Assembly: GCA_030151565.1 (NCBI GenBank)
Contig: JASLDM010000006.1
Coordinates: 1-13,585 of the forward strand
Origin: Flavobacterium sp.
GTDB taxonomy: Bacteria > Bacteroidota > Bacteroidia > Flavobacteriales > Flavobacteriaceae
Reading direction: 5' to 3'
Length of the DNA: 13,585 nucleotides
In this document: piece after piece, positions 1 to 6,445 of the stretch
How positions within the stretch are numbered: position 1 is the stretch's first letter
Layout of the letters: each line of letters opens with the position of its first letter
Made by a program: the position numbers and the translations under genes
Notes under the pieces: generated by a model
Told to the model about the DNA's origin: nothing
Seen by the model: the letters and a program-made list of their open reading frames with translations, nothing else
Databases searched by the model: none

Positions 1-93
1 TTGATGTCTTAAAATCAACGCCTCTAGTGCGCGCTCATCCCCTTGTATATAGTGCTGAATCAATACTGAATCAGTCTGAGCTGAATATGCCAT
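1..93 (-). CDS. RNA polymerase sigma factor, sigma-70/ECF type (N-terminal 31 codons only)
   Basis: This is the beginning of a minus-strand gene cut by the left edge. From the ATG at 93-91 it reads MAYSAQTDSVLIQHY, then continues IQGDERALEALILRHQ. The pattern 'D-x-x-L-I-x-x-Y-I-x-G-D-E-x-A-L-E-x-L-I-x-R-H' is the usual opening of region 2 in sigma-70 family members, especially the ECF-like sigma factors common in Flavobacteriia, which bind core RNA polymerase and direct it to a set of promoters. A second in-frame ATG at 99-97 would add two residues (MI); neither start has a strong ribosome binding site. A TATATTTG element at 193-186 lies about 90 bases upstream. The promoter-recognition part (region 4) is outside the window, so the subgroup cannot be named. 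Confidence 0.75.
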   Translation of the reverse strand, partial: MAYSAQTDSVLIQHYIQGDERALEALILRHQ

Positions 94-185
94 AATCATA
101 CTTATTAGTAATCTATAAATAGTTTTTTTAAGTATTTTTATGCCATAGGCGCTTTACTAGTTTAGGTGGTTAATTACATTGAAAA

Positions 186-193
186 CAAATATA
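186..193 (-). promoter_or_regulatory. Putative -7 promoter element (TATATTTG) for the sigma-factor gene
   Basis: On the minus strand the bases read TATATTTG, an exact match to the Bacteroidota -7 consensus TAnnTTTG. A clean TTG box about 19 bases upstream is not visible. The inferred transcript start near 180 would leave a leader of about 85 bases. Confidence 0.4.
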
Positions 194-213
194 ATAAAAT
201 ATTTTATTTAAGA

Positions 214-274
214 GCGTTTTAACACGAAATCTTTTTAAAAACTAAAAAAGATTCAAAAAAACGGTGTTATACGC
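214..274 (-). terminator. Long AT-rich hairpin after the AI-2E transporter gene, candidate terminator
   Basis: Just downstream of the transporter stop codon there is an outer inverted repeat (GCGTTTTAACAC at 214-225 against GTGTTATACGC at 264-274, one bulge). Nested inside it is a second one (AATCTTTTT near 229-237 against AAAAAGATT near 245-253). The minus-strand sequence beyond is U-rich but lacks a strict U-tract. It separates the transporter from the sigma-factor promoter. Confidence 0.4.
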
Positions 275-279
275 CTTTT

Positions 280-1314
280 TTACTCCTTATTTGGAATAAC
301 AAACTCTGCTCTATAGATTTTTACCAACCAGAAAAACAGAGAAAACAAAATAGGTCCGAAGATAATACCGATAAATCCAAAGACATTAATACCTACAATA
401 ACTCCAAAAATAGTTATGAGTGGATGTACATCGGCCATTTTCTTTTGTAGTAAAAAACGAATTAGATTATCTGACAAACCAACCAAGACAAAGCTATAGA
501 TCATCAACCCGATCGCACTATTGGTTTCTCCTTGTGCCAGTAGCATAATGATTAGAGGAATATAAATCAAAGCAGCTCCAACAACGGGTAGCATAGCTGC
601 AAAAACCGTTAATATAAAATACACAAAGGCATCATCTACCCCAAAAATCAAATACCCTCCATAAGCAACTAGCGCCTGTAAAAAAGCTGTTAAAGGCACC
701 CCAATTGCATTGGACACCACCAACTTCTTCATATCAATTTCCATTGCCAAAACATTTTGTTTGCGCAAAGGAATGTATTTATAAAACCAAGCTTGAATTT
801 TTTTATAATCTTTAAGCATAAAATACAGCAACAAATACGCTACACCAATCTCCATAACACTGTTGATAGACGTATTGACAATAGACTGCATTGCCTTGGC
901 TCCAAACTCGGTGGCCTTCTCTAGGTTGTTTTCATTAAAAACATCAATATTGTATTTTTGACGAACCACCTGAACAGCATTCTCTATACCTGATTTCAGC
1001 TTTTCTTTATCATCAAGCATCACCAAAACCTTTTTAGTAAGTGTTTGTACCAACAAATACAAAGGTCCTATTATAGCCACACTACTTCCTAAAATAAGTA
1101 CGACAATAGCCCATATTTTTTTCCATTTCTTGGTTTCTGTCAACCAACGAAAAGGATTGAGCAACAAAACAAAAAGACAAATCGCACCTAATAACCCCGG
1201 TAAAAAAATTAGTAAGTTTTTTGCCAAAAGAAAAAACACCAACACAATAACAAACAAGAAGGCGATTTGCACCAAAACAGTATTGGAAATAAACGATTTT
1301 TGTGGACTATTCAT
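280..1314 (-). CDS. AI-2E family transporter (PerM/YdiK/TqsA-like membrane protein)
   Basis: A 344-residue polytopic inner-membrane protein of the AI-2E transporter family (PF01594), whose members export small molecules or ions; the substrate here cannot be told. Hydrophobic segments lie at about residues 12-30, 33-53, 67-91, 153-167, 203-225, 229-259, 265-285 and 298-333. The soluble region at about 95-150 between the early and late helices is typical. The C-terminal signature is present: S281-D-N-L-I-R, then H297-P-L-I-T-I-F-G-V, then F312-G-F-I-G-I-I-F-G-P. Length is normal for the family. I chose the ATG at 1314 (MNSPQKSF); a longer reading from 1365 adds 17 residues with no family character. 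No strong promoter is visible upstream. The gene lies alone between a 525-base gap and the sigma factor. Confidence 0.9.
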   Translation of the reverse strand: MNSPQKSFISNTVLVQIAFLFVIVLVFFLLAKNLLIFLPGLLGAICLFVLLLNPFRWLTETKKWKKIWAIVVLILGSSVAIIGPLYLLVQTLTKKVLVMLDDKEKLKSGIENAVQVVRQKYNIDVFNENNLEKATEFGAKAMQSIVNTSINSVMEIGVAYLLLYFMLKDYKKIQAWFYKYIPLRKQNVLAMEIDMKKLVVSNAIGVPLTAFLQALVAYGGYLIFGVDDAFVYFILTVFAAMLPVVGAALIYIPLIIMLLAQGETNSAIGLMIYSFVLVGLSDNLIRFLLQKKMADVHPLITIFGVIVGINVFGFIGIIFGPILFSLFFWLVKIYRAEFVIPNKE

Positions 1315-1839
1315 AACTTTTAGATTTACAAGCACCTGAGTACTAAATGTGTTTAAAAATAACAAAATAATCGTAGCGCTGCGAATTTTTTTTGATGATC
1401 CTATGTATAAATTTTATGGACTCACAATCCTGCAAAATCACACGATACAACCCATAAATAGTGACATAATAGTTCAAGTTCAAAAGTTTGGGAAATAACA
1501 GCTGTGTGTAATTTCGAACAGTCAAAAATTCTGAAAATTGTGCGACACCACGTACAAATACTTCAAAACCAATCGATATTTGTTTATAACCAATTGACTT
1601 TACCTGAAGAATGATATTTAGTATAAAGAAAATAAAACTCACAGGATATAAATCAATGCATTCTTTTACAAACGCAGTGCCTTTGAAGCTGTTAAAACAA
1701 AAGCTTTTTGAGCGCCGTTTAGAGAAGTACAAACTATCGAATTCTTCCTTTTTAGATTAACTAAACTTTTTGCGTAACCCCCAACTTTTACGTCTGACTC
1801 TACATAATGCAACTACGACAACTTCCCCGTATATCAGTC
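1315..1839. other. 525-base stretch without a convincing gene; possible decayed coding remnants
   Basis: Between the AI-2E transporter and the MBL gene no ORF looks clearly real. On the minus strand an open frame of 129 codons spans 1343-1732, but it is rich in Phe, Ile, Cys and Tyr and matches nothing I recognise. On the plus strand three short frames run head to tail in different phases: 1402-1500 (starting MYKFYGLTILQ), 1470-1613 (ending QLTLPEE) and 1613-1759 (starting MIFSIKKIKL, ending KLSNSSFLD). Their composition is more protein-like than the minus frame, which could mean a frameshifted relic, but no family is recognised. A small hairpin (CGTAA, 10-base loop, TTACG) lies near 1773-1793. 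No terminator with a U-tract was found after the MBL gene. Confidence 0.3.
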
Positions 1840-2877
1840 TTAAAATTCCCACCAAGCTTGCCAAGTTGTTTTCGGCTCTTTTAAAGATACAGCTTCCCCA
1901 ATTTTAGGAGTTAGTATCAAAAAATTACCTTTTGCAGCAGCTTCCACAGCCAACTGAAGTGGTTCATTCCAAGGGTGCTGTGCTAATTTGAATTTAGAAT
2001 GATGTACAGGAATAAGAGCCGCAGCTTTAAGATCCACCATCTCTTTTACCAACTCATCGCCTAACGTGTGAATATAAGGCCATTTCTCGTTGTATTGCCC
2101 ACATTCCAAAATAGCATAATCAAAAGGACCGTATTGATCGCCTATTGTTTTAAAGTGCTTGCCATAGCCGCTATCTCCACCAATAAATATCGTTTTAGAA
2201 CTCGTTTTTAGCACAAAAGAAGTCCATAAAGAAGTATTGCGCTGAAACAAACGTCCCGAAAAATGACGTGCAGGTGTCAAAGTGATAGAAACCTCTGGTG
2301 TTACTACAATTTCATCCTGCCAGTTTCGTTCACAAATACGTTCTTGTTCCCATCCCCAATACAAAAAATGAGCAGCCACGCCCAACCCACAAATCACATA
2401 GTTTACTTTTGACTTCAACGCTTCAATGGTTTCATAATCCAAATGATCCCAATGATCGTGGGTAATGAGCAAAACATCTATAGGAGGCAAATCCCGCACT
2501 TGATATGTATTCGAGCCTTCAAATGCCTTTACCGTATTTGGTATTGGCGAGGCTTGTCCACTAAATACAGGATCTACTAAAAAGGTCATTCCTTCTAAAT
2601 ACAGCAGGTACGAACTATGTCCAAACCACACAAATGTTTCAGCGTGCAATTCAGGGTCTTTTAAATTCGTTGTTACAAACGGAATTGGTTTACTAGGAAT
2701 GGTGTTTGTACCCGTACTAAAAAAATCACGTGCTACTTTAAATAGATTCGTATCCTCGCTCAAGGCAGGCGTAACCTCTATATTTTGAAATTGGCGGTCT
2801 TTGTAGTTCAACAACGCGTTGTAATACTGTCTGGCTGTTGCATTAGGCCTTTGCCCTATGGCTTTCCAAGCTTTCAT
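1840..2877 (-). CDS. MBL-fold metallo-hydrolase (NAPE-PLD/UlaG-like, Lactamase_B_2 type)
   Basis: A 345-residue metallo-beta-lactamase-fold hydrolase. Metal ligands are visible in order: the HxHxDH motif T139-H-D-H-W-D-H145, then H205 (ARHFSGR), D235 (FIGGDSGYG) and H292/H293 (PVHHSKF). The strand with W84-F-G-H-S-S-Y and L100-V-D-P-V-F upstream of the motif is typical of the PF12706 branch that includes NAPE-phospholipase D and UlaG-like lactonases. Relatives may cleave phosphodiester or lactone bonds; the actual substrate is unknown. The start at 2877 is fixed by an in-frame TAA a short way upstream. There is no signal peptide or N-terminal membrane helix, so the enzyme should be cytoplasmic. 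A good terminator separates it from cvfB, and a promoter-like GACTTTTG lies about 50 bases upstream, so it is probably a single-gene unit. Confidence 0.88.
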   Translation of the reverse strand: MKAWKAIGQRPNATARQYYNALLNYKDRQFQNIEVTPALSEDTNLFKVARDFFSTGTNTIPSKPIPFVTTNLKDPELHAETFVWFGHSSYLLYLEGMTFLVDPVFSGQASPIPNTVKAFEGSNTYQVRDLPPIDVLLITHDHWDHLDYETIEALKSKVNYVICGLGVAAHFLYWGWEQERICERNWQDEIVVTPEVSITLTPARHFSGRLFQRNTSLWTSFVLKTSSKTIFIGGDSGYGKHFKTIGDQYGPFDYAILECGQYNEKWPYIHTLGDELVKEMVDLKAAALIPVHHSKFKLAQHPWNEPLQLAVEAAAKGNFLILTPKIGEAVSLKEPKTTWQAWWEF

Positions 2878-2927
2878 ACTTCTGGTTTTTAAGGTTTACA
2901 CAGTGCTTTTACCTCCACATTGAGGTG

Positions 2928-2935
2928 CAAAAGTC
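2928..2935 (-). promoter_or_regulatory. Putative promoter (-7 like GACTTTTG) for the MBL hydrolase gene
   Basis: On the minus strand GACTTTTGC resembles TAnnTTTG with one mismatch, with a TT-rich box about 18 bases upstream. The predicted leader is about 45 bases and contains a small hairpin (ACCTC, 6-base loop, GAGGT at 2911-2926). Confidence 0.35.
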
Positions 2936-2960
2936 AAGATGCTAAAAATTAAAAGGGTTA

Positions 2961-2995
2961 AAAAAAGCCCGTAGATTCGAGATCTAAGGGCTTTT
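2961..2995 (-). terminator. Rho-independent terminator after cvfB
   Basis: AAAAGCCC at 2963-2970 pairs with GGGCTTTT at 2988-2995. Inside it TAGAT (2972-2976) pairs with ATCTA (2982-2986) around the loop TCGAG, leaving one mismatch in the stem. On the minus strand the stem is followed by a run of six or more T, so it fits as the end of the dnaX-cvfB transcript, 19 bases beyond the cvfB stop codon. Confidence 0.8.
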
Positions 2996-3013
2996 ATAAT
3001 AAATAAACGAGAA

Positions 3014-3844
3014 TTAATCTACAAGGTAAATCCCGTTATCACGAATATCGATTTGCTTTTCTTTATACAAGGTTCCTATCGCCTTTTTAAAACTCTTTTT
3101 ACTCATGTTTAAAACAGTTTTAATATCTTCTGGATGACTTGCATCGTTTAATCCTAAAAAGCCATTATTACGTCCTAATTCCTCCAAAATAAGCTCTGCC
3201 CCACTCAATACTGCATCAAAACCTATCTTAGTACGAGATACGTCTATCTTATTCTCTTCTCTGATTTTTTTGATATACCCAATAATACGATCTCCCGTTC
3301 TCAAATCTTCAAAAACTTCATTTTGATAAATTAATCCACGGTGTTTTTCATTAATGATAACATTAATCCCCAATTCCGTAATATGAGAAACAATCAAATC
3401 AACCTCTTCCCCTTCTGCTACCGTCAAGGTTTCATTATCCAAAAACTTATTGGTTCTACTTGATCCAACCAATCTATTGGTTTTATCATCCAGATACATA
3501 TAGATCAAATAATATCCCTTCTCCTTCATCGGACGTGCTTGCTCCTTAAACGGCACAAACAAATCTTTCTCTAAGCCCATATTCAAAAACGCTCCAAACT
3601 CATTGATGTAATTTACTTTCAACAAAGCAAACTCATTCAAATAAATAAGCGGTTCCAATGTAGTCGCAACAGGTCGTTCCTCGTGATCAAGGTACACAAA
3701 AACAACCAACTCATCGCCTATCTCATAGTTTTCTGGCACGTATTTATTAGGCAATAAAATATCGTTTTCTCCATCCGTTAAATATAAACCGATGCTAGTG
3801 CTACGCGCTATGGTTAGGGTATTATCTATTCCAATTTGTATCAT
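3014..3844 (-). CDS. cvfB: CvfB/YitL-like S1 domain RNA-binding protein
   Basis: A 276-residue cytoplasmic RNA-binding protein of the CvfB family (B. subtilis YitL, S. aureus CvfB, a virulence-gene regulator). The layout is characteristic: three S1-type OB folds in series, about residues 1-62 (G19-L-Y-L-T...ILLPNKYVP), 68-130 (F84-G-A-F-L-N-M-G...LFVPF, ending VGSSR) and 140-205 (L159-G-I-N-V-I-I...HRGLIY, ending DVSR). A C-terminal winged helix follows at about 210-276 (N229-G-F-L-G-L-N-D, then S249-K-K-S-F-K-K-A-I-G-T-L-Y, I268-R-D-N-G-I). Length agrees with the family. The start lies 21 bases after the dnaX stop on the same strand, and a terminator follows directly, so it is probably the last gene of a dnaX-cvfB transcript. 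The family assignment is secure; the role in this organism is not known. Confidence 0.92.
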   Translation of the reverse strand: MIQIGIDNTLTIARSTSIGLYLTDGENDILLPNKYVPENYEIGDELVVFVYLDHEERPVATTLEPLIYLNEFALLKVNYINEFGAFLNMGLEKDLFVPFKEQARPMKEKGYYLIYMYLDDKTNRLVGSSRTNKFLDNETLTVAEGEEVDLIVSHITELGINVIINEKHRGLIYQNEVFEDLRTGDRIIGYIKKIREENKIDVSRTKIGFDAVLSGAELILEELGRNNGFLGLNDASHPEDIKTVLNMSKKSFKKAIGTLYKEKQIDIRDNGIYLVD

Positions 3845-3865
3845 GGTAATGACTTTCTTTAGGTT

Positions 3866-4546
3866 TTAACTTCTCAATTCTAGATCAAAGGTACGAAACA
3901 ACAATTCTAACTTAGGATTGAGTTCGTGCATATATTTTAATTTATCTCTAGGATCAAATATTTTTTTAATAGTGATTTCTTCATTCACCGTAATGTGAAT
4001 TTCGATGTCGTAGTTACTTAGTTTCTTTCTGATAAAGTTAACCAAGTCGTATTTATTTTCGTCAAAGCTCAGTTTTGATCCTTCGTTAGGCAACTCAAAA
4101 CGAACAATATGTCCGTCTATCTCTGGTTTCACCATTCCCATTAAGGAATACATCAACATCAATCCAGACTTACTTAATTTTTCTGCATAAGCATTCCATT
4201 CTGCCATAAATTCTTCAGGCGTAAAAGGTTCCGTAGGCAGATCGTCCAAATTAACTACCTTTTTTTGCAATGTAGCTTCCAGCTCACGTTTAGCACGAAT
4301 ACTCGATAGCGATAAAGCAGATATGCGTTTTCCTCGTATAGCAGCAACATCTGGCTCCACGGCAGCAGCAGGCTCAGCTTCAACCACTACGGATGCTTGA
4401 GGTTCGTTAGACACTTCAGCCGTATGTAAAAGAGGGGCTTGCTCAGCTACAGGTTTTGCAACTTCAGCAACCGTTTCTACACTAGAAACCGGTTTATTTA
4501 GAAGAATATCTTTTAATAAAGCAGCGGGAATTATGAATGACTTAGC
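3866..4546 (-). CDS. dnaX: DnaX tau-specific C-terminal part (-1 frame relative to the N-terminal ORF)
   Basis: This frame encodes the tail that makes tau out of gamma. It joins after Lys357 of the N-terminal ORF and runs on as AKSFIIPAALL, giving a full product of about 583 residues, the usual size of flavobacterial gamma/tau. A disordered Ala/Val/Glu/Pro-rich linker spans roughly the first 100 residues. A folded C-terminal domain follows (from about LPTEPFTPEEFMAEWNAYAE to the end FRTFDLELRS), of the kind found at the end of Bacteroidota DnaX. The frame is open from 4561, past the slip site, to the stop at 3866. It has no ATG until well inside the folded domain; the first possible start is a GTG at 4414 in mid-linker. 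Independent translation is therefore unlikely. Confidence 0.85.
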   Translation of the reverse strand, partial: AKSFIIPAALLKDILLNKPVSSVETVAEVAKPVAEQAPLLHTAEVSNEPQASVVVEAEPAAAVEPDVAAIRGKRISALSLSSIRAKRELEATLQKKVVNLDDLPTEPFTPEEFMAEWNAYAEKLSKSGLMLMYSLMGMVKPEIDGHIVRFELPNEGSKLSFDENKYDLVNFIRKKLSNYDIEIHITVNEEITIKKIFDPRDKLKYMHELNPKLELLFRTFDLELRS

Positions 4547-5616
4547 TTTTTTTTTTCGCTGTCAAAAGTTAAAGAAGCCAATTGCATCAAGCACAATTCC
4601 ACCAACAAACGTTGGTTCTGACTTGTTTTGTATTTTAAATCTGCATCATTTGCTAGTTCAATGGCTTGCATCAAAAAAGGCATAGAAGTTTGTTGAGACT
4701 GTGTTTCAAACAATTTCTTACCGTGTTCTCCAACCTCCAAAAGACCTAGTGTTGCAGGTGTTTTACAAACCATTAAATCTCTAAAATGAGAAGCTAATCC
4801 TGCTACAAAATGGTGTCCATCAAAACCTTTGGCTAAAATATCGTCAAAAGCCAAGAGTAAATTTGGAATATCATTTTTCAAAATCATATCGGTAATTCGA
4901 ATGTAGTATTCAAAATCCAATACGTTTAAGTTCTCCGCAACAGCCTGGCGGGTTAAGTTGTTTCCACAATACGAAACCACACGGTCAAAAATAGACAAAG
5001 CATCACGCATCGCACCATCTGCTTTTTGAGCAATGATACGCAAAGCATCTTCTTCATAAGTGATGTTTTGACTTTGAGCAACCTCAGCCAAATGCGCTGC
5101 TGCATCGGCAATGGTGATACGTTTAAAATCAAATATTTGACAACGCGACAATATCGTAGGGATAATCTTGTGCTTTTCAGTAGTAGCCAAGATAAAAATA
5201 GCGTGACGTGGTGGCTCTTCCAATGTTTTTAAGAAAGCATTAAAAGCTGCCGATGACAGCATATGCACCTCATCAATAATATACACTTTATACTTACCGG
5301 TTTGTGGCGGGATACGCACTTGATCAATCAAGTTTCGAATATCATCTACAGAGTTATTCGATGCAGCATCTAGCTCAAACACGTTAAAAGCAAAATCTTC
5401 ATTGGGATCATCATACCCCTCTTGGTTGATCTTTCGAGCTAAAATACGCGCACACGTTGTTTTACCAACACCACGAGGACCAGTAAACAAAAGCGCTTGC
5501 GCTAAGTGATTGTTCTCGATAGCATTGATCAAAGTATTGGTAATCGCTTGTTGTCCCACAACATCCTTAAAGGTTTGGGGTCTGTATTTACGGGCTGATA
5601 CGATGAATTGTTCCAT
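4531..5616 (-). CDS. dnaX: DNA polymerase III subunit gamma/tau, N-terminal (gamma-length) part
   Basis: The clamp-loader ATPase that loads the sliding clamp during replication. The 361-codon frame carries the AAA+ core: Walker A G46-P-R-G-V-G-K-T53, Walker B I113-I-D-E-V-H-M-L120, sensor 1 F141-I-L-A-T-T-E, the SRC arginine finger with R158, sensor 2 near G201-A-M-R-D, and the helical collar domain to about 350. The four cysteines that bind zinc between Walker A and B in E. coli DnaX are absent (the stretch is KINQEGYDDPNEDFAFNVFE), as in relatives. The frame passes the A10 tract at 4547-4556 and stops after KKKLSHS, which would be a gamma-like product; tau needs a -1 shift into the frame ending at 3866. 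Start MEQFIVSARKYRP is standard. A TATATTTG promoter lies 17 bases upstream. Confidence 0.95.
   Translation of the reverse strand: MEQFIVSARKYRPQTFKDVVGQQAITNTLINAIENNHLAQALLFTGPRGVGKTTCARILARKINQEGYDDPNEDFAFNVFELDAASNNSVDDIRNLIDQVRIPPQTGKYKVYIIDEVHMLSSAAFNAFLKTLEEPPRHAIFILATTEKHKIIPTILSRCQIFDFKRITIADAAAHLAEVAQSQNITYEEDALRIIAQKADGAMRDALSIFDRVVSYCGNNLTRQAVAENLNVLDFEYYIRITDMILKNDIPNLLLAFDDILAKGFDGHHFVAGLASHFRDLMVCKTPATLGLLEVGEHGKKLFETQSQQTSMPFLMQAIELANDADLKYKTSQNQRLLVELCLMQLASLTFDSEKKKLSHS
4546..4556 (-). other. A10 G slippage tract in dnaX (candidate programmed frameshift site)
   Basis: On the minus strand ten A followed by G are read GAA AAA AAA AAG in the zero frame, which contains the E. 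coli dnaX heptamer A AAA AAG in the right phase. A -1 ribosomal shift, or one extra A added by RNA polymerase slippage, leads directly into the open tau frame (GCT AAG TCA...). The two frames overlap only at 4531-4561, and the tract lies inside that overlap. I see neither an AGGAG-like stimulator upstream nor a strong hairpin downstream, which favours transcript slippage over the E. coli mechanism. A homopolymer miscount in the assembly is the alternative. Confidence 0.6.
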
Positions 5617-5632
5617 GAAAATAAGATTGCTA

Positions 5633-5640
5633 CAAATATA
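5633..5640 (-). promoter_or_regulatory. Putative dnaX promoter (-7 element TATATTTG)
   Basis: The 48-base gap between the DUF4294 stop and the dnaX ATG holds an exact TAnnTTTG match on the minus strand. A T-rich box lies about 18-20 bases upstream. The predicted leader is only about 10 bases. This gives dnaX-cvfB their own promoter even if the DUF4294 transcript reads through. Confidence 0.5.
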
Positions 5641-5664
5641 GGTTTTTTTTGTTAAGCCGAAAAA

Positions 5665-6366
5665 CTATTCTCGAAGCTCTAAAGGATAAAACTCATCTGC
5701 ATCGATCTGAGCTTTCCACAACGTGCGCAAATAATTAAAGTTAATGGCTGGTTTGGCCTCTGCATATTGCAAGCGATAATTAAAAAACAAATAGTTCAAT
5801 TGCGTTTCAATATAGAAATCCTCCAAATCGCGATCGGGATGATATTCCGATTTTAAGTTTAAGCTAAAGGCTTTGGCCGTATTGTTTGACCAAAAAGCAG
5901 TCCAGCCACTTTTAAACTCTTTAATCATATCAAAAGTGGTATTCCCCGTTTGACGGTGGATTAACTTCAACAGAATTCTACCATCTTTACGCGACAGTTT
6001 TTTAAGCTTTTCTTTAAACTCGCTCTCCAAATATTTTTGTGAGCGCTTGATGTATAAATTCTGATCTCTTTTAGAACTCAACTTTGCCAAATTGGCGTTT
6101 AGTATCTCTAGGTTTTCTGCCGTAGCTTTTGCATACGGATACACGCGTAGGATACGTCCTCGCAAAATAGCCATATTCTTTTCATACTTCTCCTCCTCCG
6201 CATTAAACCCAATCATAATCTCGGGAATCAGAAAATTCTCAAGTATCGTATCTTGTTCTGCCGCTAGCAAGCTATCCGGTATTTCAGGTACGGGCAGCAG
6301 CTCTCTTTCCTGTCCAAAAACAACAGAAAACATACAGCAAAACAAGAAGGCAAACCATTTTTTCAT
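5665..6366 (-). CDS. Secreted DUF4294 domain protein
   Basis: A 233-residue protein with a Sec signal peptide (MKKWFAFLFCCMFSVVFG, likely cut before Gln19), so it is probably periplasmic or envelope-associated. The body matches my memory of the DUF4294 family (PF14127) of Bacteroidota: a conserved helical block with R69-G-R-I-L-R-V-Y-P-Y-A-K at 69-80, then the charged K-L-S-R-K-D-G-R-I-L-L-K-L-I-H-R-Q-T-G at 123-141, then the F-K-S-G-W-T-A-F-W-S motif at 151-160, ending in N211-Y-L-R-T-L-W. No function is established for the family. Cys10 and Cys11 sit inside the hydrophobic core rather than at a lipobox, so a lipoprotein is less likely. It is divergent from the M42 peptidase gene, with 79 bases between the start codons. 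Confidence 0.85.
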   Translation of the reverse strand: MKKWFAFLFCCMFSVVFGQERELLPVPEIPDSLLAAEQDTILENFLIPEIMIGFNAEEEKYEKNMAILRGRILRVYPYAKATAENLEILNANLAKLSSKRDQNLYIKRSQKYLESEFKEKLKKLSRKDGRILLKLIHRQTGNTTFDMIKEFKSGWTAFWSNNTAKAFSLNLKSEYHPDRDLEDFYIETQLNYLFFNYRLQYAEAKPAINFNYLRTLWKAQIDADEFYPLELRE

Positions 6367-6383
6367 AGCCGTTAAATATAGCC

Positions 6384-6399
6384 AAAAATAGCTATTTTT
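6384..6399. promoter_or_regulatory. Perfect 16-bp palindrome between divergent DUF4294 and M42 genes
   Basis: AAAAATAGCTATTTTT is an exact palindrome, 18 bases upstream of the DUF4294 ATG and 47 bases upstream of the M42 ATG. It could be an operator for a dimeric regulator or simply AT-rich promoter DNA. Imperfect -7 matches lie beside it: TATATTTA at 6380-6373 on the minus strand, and TAAATTAG near 6424-6431 on the plus strand. Confidence 0.3.
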
Positions 6400-6445
6400 A
6401 TTTAGTATTATAGGAGTTTTAAGTAAATTAGCAAAAAATAAAACA

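Noticed and set aside
1315..1365. Longer start for the AI-2E transporter (17 extra residues)
   Set aside because: The added residues have no family counterpart that I know; MNSPQKSF at 1314 is the natural start.
1343..1732. Minus-strand ORF of 129 codons upstream of the AI-2E transporter gene
   Set aside because: Composition (very rich in Phe, Ile, Cys, Tyr) and absence of any recognisable motif look like antisense or random AT-rich reading; kept only as part of the gap description.
3866..4414. A separate 182-residue gene starting at GTG 4414
   Set aside because: Its sequence is the DnaX tail, it starts in the middle of a low-complexity linker, and the frame continues upstream to the slip tract; it is the second part of dnaX.
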